Shown here: positions 10,309 to 20,887 of the stretch, one piece after another
How positions within the stretch are numbered: the stretch's first letter is position 1
How the letters are laid out: every line of letters starts with the position of its first letter
DNA from: Magnetococcales bacterium HCHbin5
GTDB lineage: Bacteria > Pseudomonadota > Magnetococcia > Magnetococcales > Magnetaquicoccaceae
DNA: 49,710 nucleotides
NCBI GenBank assembly: GCA_002753505.1
Contig: PEAG01000018.1
Location: forward strand, 1 to 49,710
Reading direction: 5' to 3'
Program-made: the position numbers and the translations under genes
The notes under the pieces: generated by a model
Seen by the model: the letters and a program-made list of their open reading frames with translations, nothing else
The model's database searches: none
Told to the model about the DNA's origin: nothing

Positions 10309-10490
10309 CAATTGCAGGGGCCTGGGGACCGTCACGGTCCCCAGTGGGGTGCAGGGGCTTAAGCCCATATGCGCTACATGATTGCGGTCTTCCTTTAAAC
10401 AATTGCAGGGGTCTGGGGACCGTCACGGTCCCCAGTGGGGTGCAGGGGCAAAGCCCCATATGCGCTACATGATTGCGGTCTTCCTTTAAA
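10309..10490. repeat. Two tandem 91-bp left-arm repeats
   Basis: CAATTGCAGGGG recurs at 10309, 10400 and 10491 (91-bp period); the third begins the full element that follows. Each unit has the perfect hairpin CTGGGGACCG-tca-CGGTCCCCAG, then CCCATATGCGCTACATGATTGCGGTCTTCC. The first unit carries GGGGCTTAAGCCC in place of GGGGCAAAGCCCC. Confidence 0.9.
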
Positions 10491-10938
10491 CAATTGCAGG
10501 GGTCTGGGGACCGTCACGGTCCCCAGTGGGGTGCAGGGGCAAAGCCCCTGCATGAACTGCGCGTTTTCCCAAAGCAAATTTTCGCAGAAAATTTGCGCAA
10601 CGCGCACAAAACCGCCCCGCAGGGGCGACCTTGGGAGGGCGGCAGCCCGACTCGCACGGTTATGTCGTGGAAAATGTTTGGATAAAAAACAAGGATCTGC
10701 GGATATTCAGCTTTTCGTTTGATACAAGGCCAGGAACGGTCTCTTTTCCAAGCCATCCCATATTTTGCCCGCTCTCAGTCGGGCTGCCGCCCTCCAGCAG
10801 TGCCCCTGCGGGGCGTTTTGGGCGCGCTGCGCCCATTTGCTGCGCAAATGGGCTTCTGTGAAAGCGCGCCCTTACATGCAGGGGCTTTGCCCCTGCACCC
10901 CACCGGGGACCGTGACGGTCCCCGGACCCCTGCAATTG
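10491..10938. repeat. Structured intergenic element, copy C (rlmH-mutS gap)
   Basis: 448-bp copy. Left arm: CTGGGGACCG-tca-CGGTCCCCAG, GCAGGGGCAAAGCCCCTGC, GCAAATTTT-cgcag-AAAATTTGC. Core: GTTTGGATAAAAAACAAGG and GATACAAGGCCAGGAACGG. Right arm: GCCCATTTG-ctgcg-CAAATGGGC and CCGGGGACCG-tga-CGGTCCCCGG. After it, 10939-10981 is a purine-only AAGAAGAAAGAA run leading to the mutS stop. Confidence 0.87.
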
Positions 10939-10981
10939 TTCAAGAAAAGAAGAAGAAAGAAGAAAGAAAGAAAGAAGAAAA

Positions 10982-13654
10982 TCAAGATTTTAGTAATGCT
11001 TTCAACCGGAACAACACCTCCAACGCCTGCCTGGGCGTCAACTCGTTCGGATCAACAGCCACCAACTCCGAAATAACCGGCTCGGACAACGGATCCGCAA
11101 ACAAACTGAGCTGCCTGGGAACCGGCTTGCGCGGCGGCGATACCAACGGCCGCGACGACTTGTTGACCGCATTGGCCGACTCCAACTGCAACAAAACCTC
11201 CCGCGCCCGCTCAATCACCGGCTTGGGCAAACCAGCCAACTCCGCAACATGAATCCCATAGGAACGATCAGCCGCCCCCCGGATGATGGTGTGCAAAAAC
11301 AACGGCTGCACCATGTCATCCTTCACCTCCACCGTATAATTGACCACCCCCGGCGTCAACCGCTCCAACTCGGTCAACTCATGATAATGAGTGGCAAACA
11401 ACGTGCGCGACCGACACGAACCATGCATCCGCTCAATCACCGCCCAGGCAATCGCCAACCCATCCAACGTCGATGTCCCACGCCCAATCTCATCCAGCAA
11501 AACCAACGAACGCGGACCCGCATGATGCAATATGTGGGCAGTCTCCGTCATCTCCACCATGAAAGTGGAACGCCCCCCCGCCAAATCATCACTCGCACCC
11601 ACACGGGTAAAAATACGATCCGTAATCCCGATCACCGCCTCATGCGCCGGCACAAAAGAACCCGTATGCGCCAACAACACAATCAACGCCACCTGCCGCA
11701 TATAGGTGGACTTGCCCGCCATGTTGGGACCGGTGATCAGAGCAACCCGCCGCTCCCCAATATCCAACACCGTGTCATTGGGCACAAAAGAACCCACCGC
11801 CAACGCCGCCTCCACCACCGGATGCCGCCCGGCACGAATGGAAATCAATGACCCCCCATTCACCTCCGGCCGCCGATAATGACGCTGATAGGCCGTCTCG
11901 GCAAACGAAGCCAATACATCCAACGTGGCCAACGCCGCCGCCGCCTGCTGCAACACCGCCACCTGCCCGGCCACCTCCTGCATCAACCGCTCAAACAGCT
12001 CCGCCTCCAAAACAGCCAGCCGCTCCTCCGCATTGAGAATCTGCTCCTCATACTCCTTCAACTCCGGCGTCACATACCGACAGGCATTGGTCATGGTCTG
12101 GGTCTGCTGATAACGATACGGCACCTTGTCCCGCTGACTGTGACTGACCTCAATACTGTAACCAAAGGTGCGATGATGACGAATCTTTAAACTGCCAATG
12201 CCGGTCTCCTGCCGCTCCTGCTCCTCCAGACGCAACAAAAATCCCTTGCCATCCAACGCCAACTCCCGCACCCGATCCAACTCGACATCCACCCCGCTGC
12301 GAATCACCCCCCCATCCCGCAACAAGGCCGGCAACTCATCAGCCAACACCCCCTGCAACCGCTCCCACAACCCCTCGTGACCCGACAACCCCTCCCGCAC
12401 CAAACCGATAACCATCGGCACCGGCTCCAAACGACGCCCCCCCTCCAACAACCCCAACAACGCCGGCAAACAGCCCAAAGTGGCACGCAACGCCCCCATA
12501 TCCCTCGGAGAGGCCCGCCCCATGGCAATGCGACCCAACAACCGCTCCAGATCATGCACACCCCGCAACAGACCCCGTATCCCCTCCCGCTGCTCATGCT
12601 GCGCCAACAACCAGGCCACCCCATCCTGACGCGCCGCAATGGCATCCACCTGCTGCAACGGCCGATTGAGCCACCGGGCCAACAACCGACTGCCCGCCGC
12701 CGTCAACGCCGTGTCCATCACCCCCAACAAACTGTTATGCCGCTTGCCATCCAACAGATTGGCGTTGATCTCCAGATTGCGCCGACAGGTGTCATCCAAA
12801 ACCAAAAAATCATCCCCACGGGTCCGGGTCAAGCCGGTAATATGGTGCAACGCCCCCTTCTGAGTCTCCCGACAATAGGCAATCAACGCACCCGCCGCCG
12901 CCTGACAACAAGGGGCATGCTCAATATCAAACGCCAACAAAGACTGGGTCTTGAACTGCTGCCGCAACAGGGCCGCTGCCTGGGGCGGATCAAACTCCCA
13001 ACCCCCCCGCCGGGTCAACATCGGATAACGGTCCGCCAACTCAACCGGCGGCTCCCACCCCTCCGGAATGATCACTTCAGCCGGATCCAGAGCCGAAATG
13101 GCCGCCATCACCTGATCCCAACGCCCCGGCTCCCCAACCTGAAACTCACCCGTCGACAGATCCAACGCCGCCAACCCCATCCCTGCCCCATCCCCCCCGG
13201 CCAGCCCGGCCCGCTGCTTGCGCACCACAACCGCCTCCGGGGCCAAAGCCACCAAAAAATTGTTGGCACGGGGCGCAAGCAGATCCGCCTCGGTCAACGT
13301 GCCACGGGTGATGATACGACGCACCTCCCGCTGCACCGGCCCCTTGCCCTGCCCAGGCGGCTCCATCTGTTCGCAAATGGCCACCCGACAACCGGCCTCA
13401 ATCGCCTTGCGCAGATAACTCTCCACCGAACGCACCGGAACCCCCGCCATGGGAACCGGCTGCCCGCCGCTCTGCCCCCGCTGGGTCAAGGTGATATCCA
13501 ACAAAGGGGCCGCCCGCTTGGCATCCTCAAAAAACAGCTCGTAAAAATCCCCCATGCGATAAAACAACAACGCATCCGGATGCTCCGCCTTGATGGTCAG
13601 ATATTGGGCGATCATCGGCGTGTGCAAAGAGGGCTGCCGACTCTCCTCCATCAC
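10982..13654 (-). CDS. mutS: DNA mismatch repair protein MutS
   Basis: 890 residues, normal size. The N-terminal mismatch-binding motif is in [12 protein letters not shown] (34-45, Phe and Glu contacting the mispair); Walker A is GPNMAGKST (about 640-648), with [14 protein letters not shown] (Walker B and D-loop) and ATHYHEL after it. It recognises mispairs and signals to MutL. The start is GTG at 13654 (or the ATG directly after), and GTGA overlaps the stop of the upstream pseudokinase gene, so the two are translationally coupled, an odd partnership. Confidence 0.96.
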   Translation of the reverse strand: MMEESRQPSLHTPMIAQYLTIKAEHPDALLFYRMGDFYELFFEDAKRAAPLLDITLTQRGQSGGQPVPMAGVPVRSVESYLRKAIEAGCRVAICEQMEPPGQGKGPVQREVRRIITRGTLTEADLLAPRANNFLVALAPEAVVVRKQRAGLAGGDGAGMGLAALDLSTGEFQVGEPGRWDQVMAAISALDPAEVIIPEGWEPPVELADRYPMLTRRGGWEFDPPQAAALLRQQFKTQSLLAFDIEHAPCCQAAAGALIAYCRETQKGALHHITGLTRTRGDDFLVLDDTCRRNLEINANLLDGKRHNSLLGVMDTALTAAGSRLLARWLNRPLQQVDAIAARQDGVAWLLAQHEQREGIRGLLRGVHDLERLLGRIAMGRASPRDMGALRATLGCLPALLGLLEGGRRLEPVPMVIGLVREGLSGHEGLWERLQGVLADELPALLRDGGVIRSGVDVELDRVRELALDGKGFLLRLEEQERQETGIGSLKIRHHRTFGYSIEVSHSQRDKVPYRYQQTQTMTNACRYVTPELKEYEEQILNAEERLAVLEAELFERLMQEVAGQVAVLQQAAAALATLDVLASFAETAYQRHYRRPEVNGGSLISIRAGRHPVVEAALAVGSFVPNDTVLDIGERRVALITGPNMAGKSTYMRQVALIVLLAHTGSFVPAHEAVIGITDRIFTRVGASDDLAGGRSTFMVEMTETAHILHHAGPRSLVLLDEIGRGTSTLDGLAIAWAVIERMHGSCRSRTLFATHYHELTELERLTPGVVNYTVEVKDDMVQPLFLHTIIRGAADRSYGIHVAELAGLPKPVIERAREVLLQLESANAVNKSSRPLVSPPRKPVPRQLSLFADPLSEPVISELVAVDPNELTPRQALEVLFRLKALLKS

Positions 13655-16600
13655 GGTGCCCCCCCCACGCGCAACAAACGAAACCCCTGCCCATGATCAC
13701 GCGCATTGGCTTCACCCCAATAACGGGCCGCACACCGCAACGCCTGCGGGGTGCTGTACCAGGCCCCTCCCCGTACCCCATACCGTACCGGCCCCTTCTG
13801 CTCCCCCGCAACCGCCGTCGCCACCGGATTGTGCTGAGAAGCCGTCTGGTAAAAGTCGGGCCGATAGGGATCCGCAACCCACTCGGCCAGATTGCCGTGC
13901 ATGTCAAACAGCCCAAAATGGTTGGCCGGAAACGAACCCACCGGCAGCGTACTGCCTACATAATGACCCTTGGGCCCATCACCAAAATTACGCTCCCCAT
14001 TAAAATTGGCCTTGCCGGCATGTATCGAATTGCCAAAATGGAAGGGGGATTGGCTGCCCGCACGACAGCCATACTCCCACTCCGCCTCGGTGGGCAACCG
14101 AAACCGCTCGCCACCCTTGGCATTCAGTCGCTGGATAAACCGTTGGGCATCCTCCCAGGAGACCGAATCCAACGGATAACTCAGGCCCTTCTGAAACCGG
14201 GCAGGATTGGCCTCCACCATCACCTGCTGCCAGGCCCCCTGGGTCACCTCATGGCGTCCCATCCAGAAACCATCCAAGCAAACCCTGTGAACCGGCACCT
14301 CGTCCCCATCCCCCTGACCACTGCCCATCTGGAAACAGCCCTTCTCAATCCAGACAAAGAGCATGCCGGTAACAGGCTCACGCCACGTTTTAAGATCACT
14401 TTGATCCGGTTGGGAGATGGTGGTCATGGAAGCCGTACCATCCGCAAGCATCAAAGGGTGCCGGGCAGACTCCGCAGCAAGCCGAAGCGGTTGCGACTGG
14501 AGCATAACCGACTGGGAAGAGTCGGCTATGCTCAAAAAATGCCGGGACTCCACCTCATCACCCCCCTGAGAATGGACCGATTCCGTCGGCGGCTCGGCGG
14601 GCAACGACAACGCCTTGCGCGCAGCAGCAATGTCAGCATCCTGCGGCAACGCCACCGCCGCCTGATCCAACAGGGTGATAAGAGCCTTGGGTGCCTTCTC
14701 ACCCGACTTGGCCAACGGCAGATAGCGAGCCACCATCTTCCCGATACTCTTGCCAATCTCCGGGTGCTGAGGATCTACCGCCAGCGCAGCAAGCAGTTTG
14801 TCACAGGCATTGCGACCCGACGGCTGCGTCAGGTACCCCGCCTTGATCCCCTCATTGGCCATAACAACCAACTGGTTGGCAATCTGGGTCAACCCCTGCC
14901 TGGCCGCACCATTCTCCGGATCGGCCCGCAGAACGGCCCGATATTTTTCCGCCGCATTGCGCCCTCTGGGCAGAGTCAGGCGGGCAGACTGTATATCGCT
15001 CCGCGCCTCCTGCAACAGAGCCTCTATCCGGGCCAAAGCGGCCGCATCGAGGGTTGCACGGCTGGCAACAACAGGGGGGGACGAAGGGGACGGCAACGCT
15101 GCGGGTTCAGACCCGGACGAAGGAGCCTCAACACCCTCGCGGCCACCAACAGCAGGCACGGCCGCTGCCCCGTTGACGGCAACCTCCATCGGCAACGACG
15201 CAACAGCCAGCTCCGCCGCCGTTTTTGGCACCGGGGTGGGATTGGGCGGTGACAACACCGGCGTGACAGTCGAAGGCGACGATACCGGCGCAACAGCCGA
15301 AGGAGATGATGCCGAAGTGGCAGTCGAAGGCGATGAGGACGGAGCGGGTTCTGGAGCCGATTGCACCGCCAGCGGCTCGTTGACAACCGGTTGATCTGCA
15401 GCAACAGCGGAGAGGCTCCGACCGCTCCCCGAGGAAGCCGTTGCCGGCGGCGGTTGCGCACCGTCACTGTTCTGCTTTTTCTGTTCAGTAACGATGGGCT
15501 CCATCTCTTCCGCCGGATCGGAAAGATCCAGGTTCATGCTGACAATGGTGTCCTGGGTCAGATCAATCTCCATGTCCACCGGCTTGTAACCCGGTTTTTC
15601 CAGCCAAAGATGATAGGCCCCCGGTGCCACTCTGCCCACCGTAAACGGCGTACTGCCCAGCCGTTTGCCATCCAGTACCACGGTGGCGTCCGTGGGACGG
15701 CTCTCAATCTGCAGCAACAGGCTTTTTTTGAGATCGGGAGTCAATGCCATCGTCTCCCGACTGGCCTCCGGTGCAGGAGGGGGCGGGTCGGGTTTGTGGG
15801 GCAAACGCTGCACCAGAACGCCCCAACCCAGCAGGGTCAACAACGACACCCCCAGCAACGTGACGGTGACTGTCTTGCGAATCTCAGCGACCGAGCGCGG
15901 CCACCAGACACTCTCCAACCCCTCCACAAAGGCCGTGGCTGAGGGAAAACGTTGACTGGGATTGCTGGCAAAGGCCCGCGCCAACACCTGATTGCGCCGC
16001 CGTCCCAACCTCTTGACGGGCGGAGGGGTACAGTCATGCGGCAGCGGAGCCGCCGCCTTGAACGGCAATTCCCCAGTGACCAGTTCATAAAAAAGCACCG
16101 CCAACGCCCAAAGATCCGTGGCGGGCGAAAGCGAAAGCTGGCCGGAACCCTGCTCAGGTGCCCGATAACAGCCCCGTTTGCTGGTGGACAACGCCGCCGC
16201 GCCCGGATCGGCCATCCGCAACGCCTGCCGGGCCTCGGCGGGAATCAAATCAAAGTTCCAGAGCTTGACATACCCTTCCGGGGTAAGAATCACATGCTCC
16301 GGTCGAATATCCCGATGCAGGAGGGAGCGGTGGGCGTGGTCCAACGCATCGGCGATCTGTCGGCAGATCGCCACCGCACTCTCTATCGCCACCCGCTGCC
16401 CAGGCCGACTCAGACGGTATTCCAACAGATCGACACCGAAGGCATGCTCCCGCACCAAAAAATGGAGACGCAACTCCGGGTCATACTCCAGGGCATGCAT
16501 TTTGGCGATATGAGGATGATCCAGGGTGTGCAGCAACAAAAAATTGCGGCGCAAATCGGCCATCCACTGCCCATCCGTGCTGACCAGGGCCGGAATGGTC

Positions 16601-16725
16601 TGCACCGAGACCAACAGCCCCGATCCCACATCCTGGGCCAGGTAAAAGTCGCCGCCTACCGTACGGAGACCCACTTCGCGAATGATATAACGCCCCGCCA
16701 GAGTGGTACCGCTCTTCACCGTCAT
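13651..16725 (-). CDS. Pseudokinase - TM - PEGA - FGE-like fusion protein
   Basis: 1024 residues. Residues 12-265 have a Ser/Thr kinase fold with key losses: no glycine loop, Gln42 where the ATP lysine belongs (VSVQTIP), HRDIRPEH (137-144) with His for the Mg Asn, and NFD (157-159) in place of DFG. A membrane helix follows (287-304), then a PEGA domain (338-392), a Pro/Ser/Ala-rich linker, two short alpha-helical blocks starting with [17 protein letters not shown], and from about 776 a formylglycine-generating-enzyme-like domain ([38 protein letters not shown]). The two copper cysteines of true FGE are not evident. The cytoplasmic domain probably senses or scaffolds; the FGE-like part would be periplasmic. 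Upstream is a CHASE2 cyclase (24 bp gap), downstream mutS (overlap). Confidence 0.85.
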   Translation of the reverse strand: MTVKSGTTLAGRYIIREVGLRTVGGDFYLAQDVGSGLLVSVQTIPALVSTDGQWMADLRRNFLLLHTLDHPHIAKMHALEYDPELRLHFLVREHAFGVDLLEYRLSRPGQRVAIESAVAICRQIADALDHAHRSLLHRDIRPEHVILTPEGYVKLWNFDLIPAEARQALRMADPGAAALSTSKRGCYRAPEQGSGQLSLSPATDLWALAVLFYELVTGELPFKAAAPLPHDCTPPPVKRLGRRRNQVLARAFASNPSQRFPSATAFVEGLESVWWPRSVAEIRKTVTVTLLGVSLLTLLGWGVLVQRLPHKPDPPPPAPEASRETMALTPDLKKSLLLQIESRPTDATVVLDGKRLGSTPFTVGRVAPGAYHLWLEKPGYKPVDMEIDLTQDTIVSMNLDLSDPAEEMEPIVTEQKKQNSDGAQPPPATASSGSGRSLSAVAADQPVVNEPLAVQSAPEPAPSSSPSTATSASSPSAVAPVSSPSTVTPVLSPPNPTPVPKTAAELAVASLPMEVAVNGAAAVPAVGGREGVEAPSSGSEPAALPSPSSPPVVASRATLDAAALARIEALLQEARSDIQSARLTLPRGRNAAEKYRAVLRADPENGAARQGLTQIANQLVVMANEGIKAGYLTQPSGRNACDKLLAALAVDPQHPEIGKSIGKMVARYLPLAKSGEKAPKALITLLDQAAVALPQDADIAAARKALSLPAEPPTESVHSQGGDEVESRHFLSIADSSQSVMLQSQPLRLAAESARHPLMLADGTASMTTISQPDQSDLKTWREPVTGMLFVWIEKGCFQMGSGQGDGDEVPVHRVCLDGFWMGRHEVTQGAWQQVMVEANPARFQKGLSYPLDSVSWEDAQRFIQRLNAKGGERFRLPTEAEWEYGCRAGSQSPFHFGNSIHAGKANFNGERNFGDGPKGHYVGSTLPVGSFPANHFGLFDMHGNLAEWVADPYRPDFYQTASQHNPVATAVAGEQKGPVRYGVRGGAWYSTPQALRCAARYWGEANARDHGQGFRLLRVGGAP

Positions 16726-16749
16726 CCCCCCCTCGGCCGGTATGACGCG

Positions 16750-18819
16750 CTAGCCCTTGGAGGTAAACTGGAAAACCCCATCCCAATCAGCAGGCGGCGG
16801 ATTTTCCAGATACTCCTTGCAGCGGGCAACGTAGGTCAAACCGGGACCATCTTGTGGATCCAGCTCCAATATTTTTTCAAACCGCGCCAGTGCCGTGGCA
16901 AAATCCTTCGCCTTGTAAGCCTCGCGCCCATGGTTGTAACGGGCGAGAATCTCTGCCATGGTGGGGTCCAACTCTCCCTTGCGGTCCAGCAGTTGGTAGA
17001 TGGTCACCGGCTCATTTTTGCCGACCACCCGGACAATATCCAACTCACGGGCCTCGATAAACTCTTTGGCCTGCTGGTAGGTGGCGTCGGAGATCATGGT
17101 GCCTGAATTATAAAACTTGTTGGCTCCCTCCAGGCGGGCGGCCAGGTTGACCGCATCCCCCATGATGGTGTAGTCCATGCGCTGCTTGGAGCCCATGTTG
17201 CCCACCACCATCGGCCCGGAGTTGACCCCCATCCGCACGGTCATCCGTGGCCGGCCCTCCGCCAGCAATTTTTCCCGCATCTGCACCATATGTTTGGCCA
17301 TATCAATACAGGCATAGCAGCATAGCGTGGCGTGGTTGGGCTGGTCCAGGGGCGCGCCCCAGAAGGCGATGATGGCATCCCCCTCAAATTTGTCCACCGT
17401 GCCATCATACTGGGCAATGATTTCGCACATGGCCGTCAAATATTCGTTCAACAACTGCACCAACTCTTCGGGTGTCAGCTTTTCCGAAATGGTGGAAAAA
17501 CCAGCCACATCGGAGAAAAAAGCGGTCATCTCCCGCGACTCGCCACCCAGGCTGAGTTTGCTGGGATCCTTGACCAGAATATCCACCACCTTGGGGGAGA
17601 GATACTGGCCAAACGCCCCTTTGATCATCTGTTTTTGCCCCATCTCCAGCAGATAATAACGCAAAGTGATGGCCGCAAAGCTGAAAAACAGGGCGGTCAG
17701 ACCATAGGAGAGGGAGATGACCAGACCCTGATGAATATAAAGGTAGGTACCTGCCGTCACAAACGCTGCGGCCGCGACCACAAACGACAGGCTGCGTACA
17801 GCGGGGCTGGCGATCAAACCGGCCAGCATGGCCGCCACCATGAGCGCAACCAGAACCCCCGCCTCGGTTCTGTAGTCGGCGGGCCGTAACGGCGCATTGC
17901 GCAACAGGGTATGGATGGAATCGGCAATGATCTCCACTCCGTAAACCATGCCAACCGGGGTGTCAAACCAGTCATGGGAGACCTCTGAGGTGTCCCCCAA
18001 CAGTACCAGCTTGTCCTTGACCCAGTAACTCAGCTCCATCCGCTCATCGTCATCCAGTTTGGATATGTCGATAAACTCCAGGGCACTCAAGCCGGCTGAC
18101 TGGCTCAAAAAGCGGTTCCCGGCGGGTAACGCTGGAAAATCAATATAAAAATTGCCAAACTGATCCAAAGGGACCGAAATGGTATCCCCCAACTTCAAGA
18201 CATTGTTTTCCAGGCGGGGCTCCACCCCCAGGTACATGGCCAAAGCCCGGACGGCAAAGGGCCAGCCGTTGATCTGCTCGACGATGGAGGCATGCACCTT
18301 CAACCGGGAGAGTGAGGTGACAATGGCACTTTGCGAACTGATGTTGGTGTAGCCGTTTTTGGTCACCGCATTGAGGACGGGGGTGGCTTCATTCATTTTG
18401 ACAAAGGTATGGCCGCGAAACTCTGCCTGGGAGACCAACATGACAGAACCGGCTTTCTGGAAGGATTCGGCGGTCGGCTGATCTTCCCCGTACGAACTGG
18501 GAAAATCCATCAGCAAGTCGACTGCAACCACCCGGGCCCCCAGGGCACGCAAATTTTCCGCTATCTTGCCGACATCCGTGCGGCGCAAAGGAAAGCTGGC
18601 ATATTCTTTAAAAAAATTTTCATCGGTATTGACAATGACAATCTGATCTTTGGAAAATTGGGTCGCCTCCGGCTTGGCCATGTTCATCCGCAACAGATGC
18701 CGGAATGAAATGGTCTGCTCCTCCAGCAAGGCGAATACCTCGTAGTACTCGGCCGGGACGGCCAATAAAAAAAACAGTACGGTCACCCATAGATCATAAC
18801 GCTTGAATGCTTTTTTCAT
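16750..18819 (-). CDS. CHASE2-domain class III adenylate cyclase
   Basis: 689 residues: a membrane helix (11-27), a periplasmic CHASE2 sensor (about 35-315, with DQIVIVNTDENFF and RALGARVVAVDLLMDFP), three more helices (320-392), then a cyclase domain (431-612) and a short C-terminal TPR-like part. Metal aspartates are D437 (FFSDVAGFS) and D481 (DKFEGDAIIAF); K477 and D549 select adenine; N558 and R562 complete the site (DAVNLAARLE). All catalytic residues are present, so it should make cAMP. It lies between a FecR-like secreted protein and the pseudokinase, probably one signalling unit. Confidence 0.9.
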   Translation of the reverse strand: MKKAFKRYDLWVTVLFFLLAVPAEYYEVFALLEEQTISFRHLLRMNMAKPEATQFSKDQIVIVNTDENFFKEYASFPLRRTDVGKIAENLRALGARVVAVDLLMDFPSSYGEDQPTAESFQKAGSVMLVSQAEFRGHTFVKMNEATPVLNAVTKNGYTNISSQSAIVTSLSRLKVHASIVEQINGWPFAVRALAMYLGVEPRLENNVLKLGDTISVPLDQFGNFYIDFPALPAGNRFLSQSAGLSALEFIDISKLDDDERMELSYWVKDKLVLLGDTSEVSHDWFDTPVGMVYGVEIIADSIHTLLRNAPLRPADYRTEAGVLVALMVAAMLAGLIASPAVRSLSFVVAAAAFVTAGTYLYIHQGLVISLSYGLTALFFSFAAITLRYYLLEMGQKQMIKGAFGQYLSPKVVDILVKDPSKLSLGGESREMTAFFSDVAGFSTISEKLTPEELVQLLNEYLTAMCEIIAQYDGTVDKFEGDAIIAFWGAPLDQPNHATLCCYACIDMAKHMVQMREKLLAEGRPRMTVRMGVNSGPMVVGNMGSKQRMDYTIMGDAVNLAARLEGANKFYNSGTMISDATYQQAKEFIEARELDIVRVVGKNEPVTIYQLLDRKGELDPTMAEILARYNHGREAYKAKDFATALARFEKILELDPQDGPGLTYVARCKEYLENPPPADWDGVFQFTSKG

Positions 18820-18863
18820 GGTTTCGGCTTTCCCCCTCTACAGGGTTGTCGGTAGTCAGACGG

Positions 18864-18920
18864 AACAAATCGACCTAAGAACAAATCGACCTAAGGGGAG
18901 TATAACCCCCCTTAGGTCGA
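18864..18920 (-). terminator. Tandem repeat plus perfect hairpin between FecR-like and cyclase genes
   Basis: A 16-bp unit AACAAATCGACCTAAG is repeated at 18864-18879 and 18880-18895. The second copy enters a perfect 13-bp stem TCGACCTAAGGGG (18886-18898) / CCCCTTAGGTCGA (18908-18920). Read on the minus strand the stem is followed by ATTTGTTCTT, so it can act as a terminator or attenuator after the FecR-like gene and before the cyclase gene. Confidence 0.55.
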
Positions 18921-18991
18921 ATATACAGGTACTATGTAAGGATTTTAACGGGTTGTCATCAACCGGTGATGCAGCCACCGGTCGGCGAATC

Positions 18992-19948
18992 TCAGCCCTG
19001 CCCAGCCGCTTTGAGCATATCCTGCAACTTCAAAGCCCCCTCCTTTTTCAACTTGTCCAGCCGCAGGTCATGATAGGCCTTGATCAACATGGGATAGAGG
19101 TCCGTATCGTCGGCATTGCTCTCAAAATATTTCTGGTAGAGATCCATGGCGGTGACGGCGATCCCCTTGTCTTCCAGGAAAATGGCCTTGGAAAAGCTGT
19201 CATTCGGGGAGGTCTTGTCAATCTGGGCCAAGCCTGCCGCAACCTGAGCCTCTTCCTCCGCACTCAACCATTTGATTTTGCCCTCTCTCTTGGGTGCATA
19301 AACCGATTCGCCCCCTTTGACCACCAACACCTGGTAGTTGTGTTCACCAGGGGTCAGCGCAGGCACTTTGAAGCGCACCACCGCAGCGTCCGTCGCGGGC
19401 ACATCGTGGCTGTTGCCATCAATCACCAACTTGTAGGCATACTCCGCGCCCATGCCGGACCAGACCAAGTCGGGGTAGGCATTCGCGAGCGTGACCTCTG
19501 AAATGGTGTCCAGCTTGACGTCGGTCGACTTTTTCTCGACGCTGCGCCGCACGGTGGTATACCGTTGTGCCTTCTCAAACCGTTGGCTGAGGCCGGAAGA
19601 GAGGTTGCCGGAATCCTGTTTTGCCTCGGAAAGGCTGCCCGAAACCGCCTTGGCATCGGCCTCCGTGATCTCCACCACCGAACCGGCTGCGATCTCCTGG
19701 GTCAGGTTGGTGGTCTGGTTGACCAACTTGCCGCTCCCGTCCGCACCGGTCTTGATCTGATAGCCCGCAAACAAAAATTTGTTGCGGTCCACCTTTTTCC
19801 ACTCCTTGCCATCTTTGCTGACCTGGACATCCCCCTGCACCTGGGTCAACATTGCCACCGGCGGCCCCCCGGCCATGGCGTTCATGGTGAGCCCCAACCA
19901 CAGAGACGGCACCAGCAAAACACTCAATTTTAACAGACGACTCTTCAT
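18992..19948 (-). CDS. Secreted FecR-domain protein
   Basis: 318 residues. A signal peptide ends near residue 26 (LGLTMNAMA). Residues 30-110 look like a FecR domain (VQGDVQVSKDGKEWKKVD, AGYQIKTGADGSGKLV). An Ig-like middle part follows (YPDLVWSGMGAEYAYKLVI, FKVPALTPGEHNYQVLV), then an alpha-helical C-terminus ending LKLQDMLKAAG. Start chosen at 19948 for the GGGAGGGAAAC site before it; the open frame continues upstream to 20056 without support. Next downstream is a CHASE2 cyclase, a pairing that suggests a periplasmic ligand-sensor link. Ligand unknown. Confidence 0.75.
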   Translation of the reverse strand: MKSRLLKLSVLLVPSLWLGLTMNAMAGGPPVAMLTQVQGDVQVSKDGKEWKKVDRNKFLFAGYQIKTGADGSGKLVNQTTNLTQEIAAGSVVEITEADAKAVSGSLSEAKQDSGNLSSGLSQRFEKAQRYTTVRRSVEKKSTDVKLDTISEVTLANAYPDLVWSGMGAEYAYKLVIDGNSHDVPATDAAVVRFKVPALTPGEHNYQVLVVKGGESVYAPKREGKIKWLSAEEEAQVAAGLAQIDKTSPNDSFSKAIFLEDKGIAVTAMDLYQKYFESNADDTDLYPMLIKAYHDLRLDKLKKEGALKLQDMLKAAGQG

Positions 19949-20232
19949 ATGTTTCCCTCCCAGGAAATAGTATTGATGACGGACGGGTCTCCACAGAGAC
20001 TCACCCCCCGACGCCGGGCCGCAAAAAAAACTGCCCAGGGTGAATCCCTCGCCCAATTAACCACCTGCCTTGCAGCCGGTCAACAACCGGCCGGCACCGG
20101 GCCTGGAGGCTGAACACAGCCCCCAGGAACACCATCATAGCAGCTTTTTTTGACGGATGCTGATTTTTTTTAACAGACTCAACATTTTTTGACTGTTAAT
20201 CCCGGCGCAAAACGGCGCGGGAAGCACGATCC

Positions 20233-20835
20233 TCAATGCTGGCGCATGCTGCGCATTTTTTCAATAAAGCGATCAATGATGCCAAACGTTTCTCTGGTCG
20301 TGGTAAGCTTGGGAATGCCTTCCATCCGATTTTCCGGCGTATGGATGACCTGATTGCGGTCATAAAATATCTGTTTGGTGATGTTGCCATCCTTGTCGTA
20401 CCAGGCCCCGGGACCATGCAGCATATCGTCGGCGTATTGTTGATCCCGTTTGACCCCTTTGTCTGCTCCTGCCATCCAGGTTGGCAGCTGTTTGCCGGTA
20501 TTGGCATACAGCCACAGGGCCTTGCCGTGCCGTTTGCCGTTTTCGTAGGGCATCTCCTCCCGTTCGCCGCTCCAGCCATAGGTGATCCACACTCCGGCCT
20601 TGAGTCCGTTCCTGAATTCACCTTTTTGTCGAATGCGAGGGGGGCGTTGTTCGGCAATCTCTTCGGAACTTTGGGGATAATAGGCTACAATCTCTCCATC
20701 GAACCGGTCGAGGGTGCCTTTGATGTAGGCCACACCACCGCGCATATCCAGGGTGGCCAAGTCGACCGGATCGCTCCCGCAGCCTGCCAGGAAAAGCAAC
20801 AGCAAGATAAGCGTTGGCAGGCGTATGGTCTTCAT
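20233..20835 (-). CDS. Lipoprotein with MORN-like repeats (copy 1)
   Basis: 200 residues from ATG 20835. The lipobox LAGC places the lipidated cysteine at 19. The body has MORN-variant repeats (GEFRNGLKAGVWITYGW, YENGKRHGKALW, YADDMLHGPGAWYDKDG), rich in Tyr and Gly. It is a clear paralogue of the next gene (GGVAYIKGT / NGIAYVKGT; YENGKRHG in both; IFYDRNQVIHTPENR / VFYDRNRLIPTPPNR). Function unknown; a surface or periplasmic scaffold is the likely role. An upstream in-frame ATG at 20859 is less likely. Confidence 0.75.
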   Translation of the reverse strand: MKTIRLPTLILLLLFLAGCGSDPVDLATLDMRGGVAYIKGTLDRFDGEIVAYYPQSSEEIAEQRPPRIRQKGEFRNGLKAGVWITYGWSGEREEMPYENGKRHGKALWLYANTGKQLPTWMAGADKGVKRDQQYADDMLHGPGAWYDKDGNITKQIFYDRNQVIHTPENRMEGIPKLTTTRETFGIIDRFIEKMRSMRQH

Positions 20836-20887
20836 GCACCCCTGGCCTGTCGTTGTCATCGCGTGTACTCCCGTTCAGAGGGTGTGT

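Noticed and set aside
11249..13696. Plus-strand frames across mutS
   Set aside because: Shadows of the mutS coding strand; Pro/Arg/His/Gln-rich without start signals.
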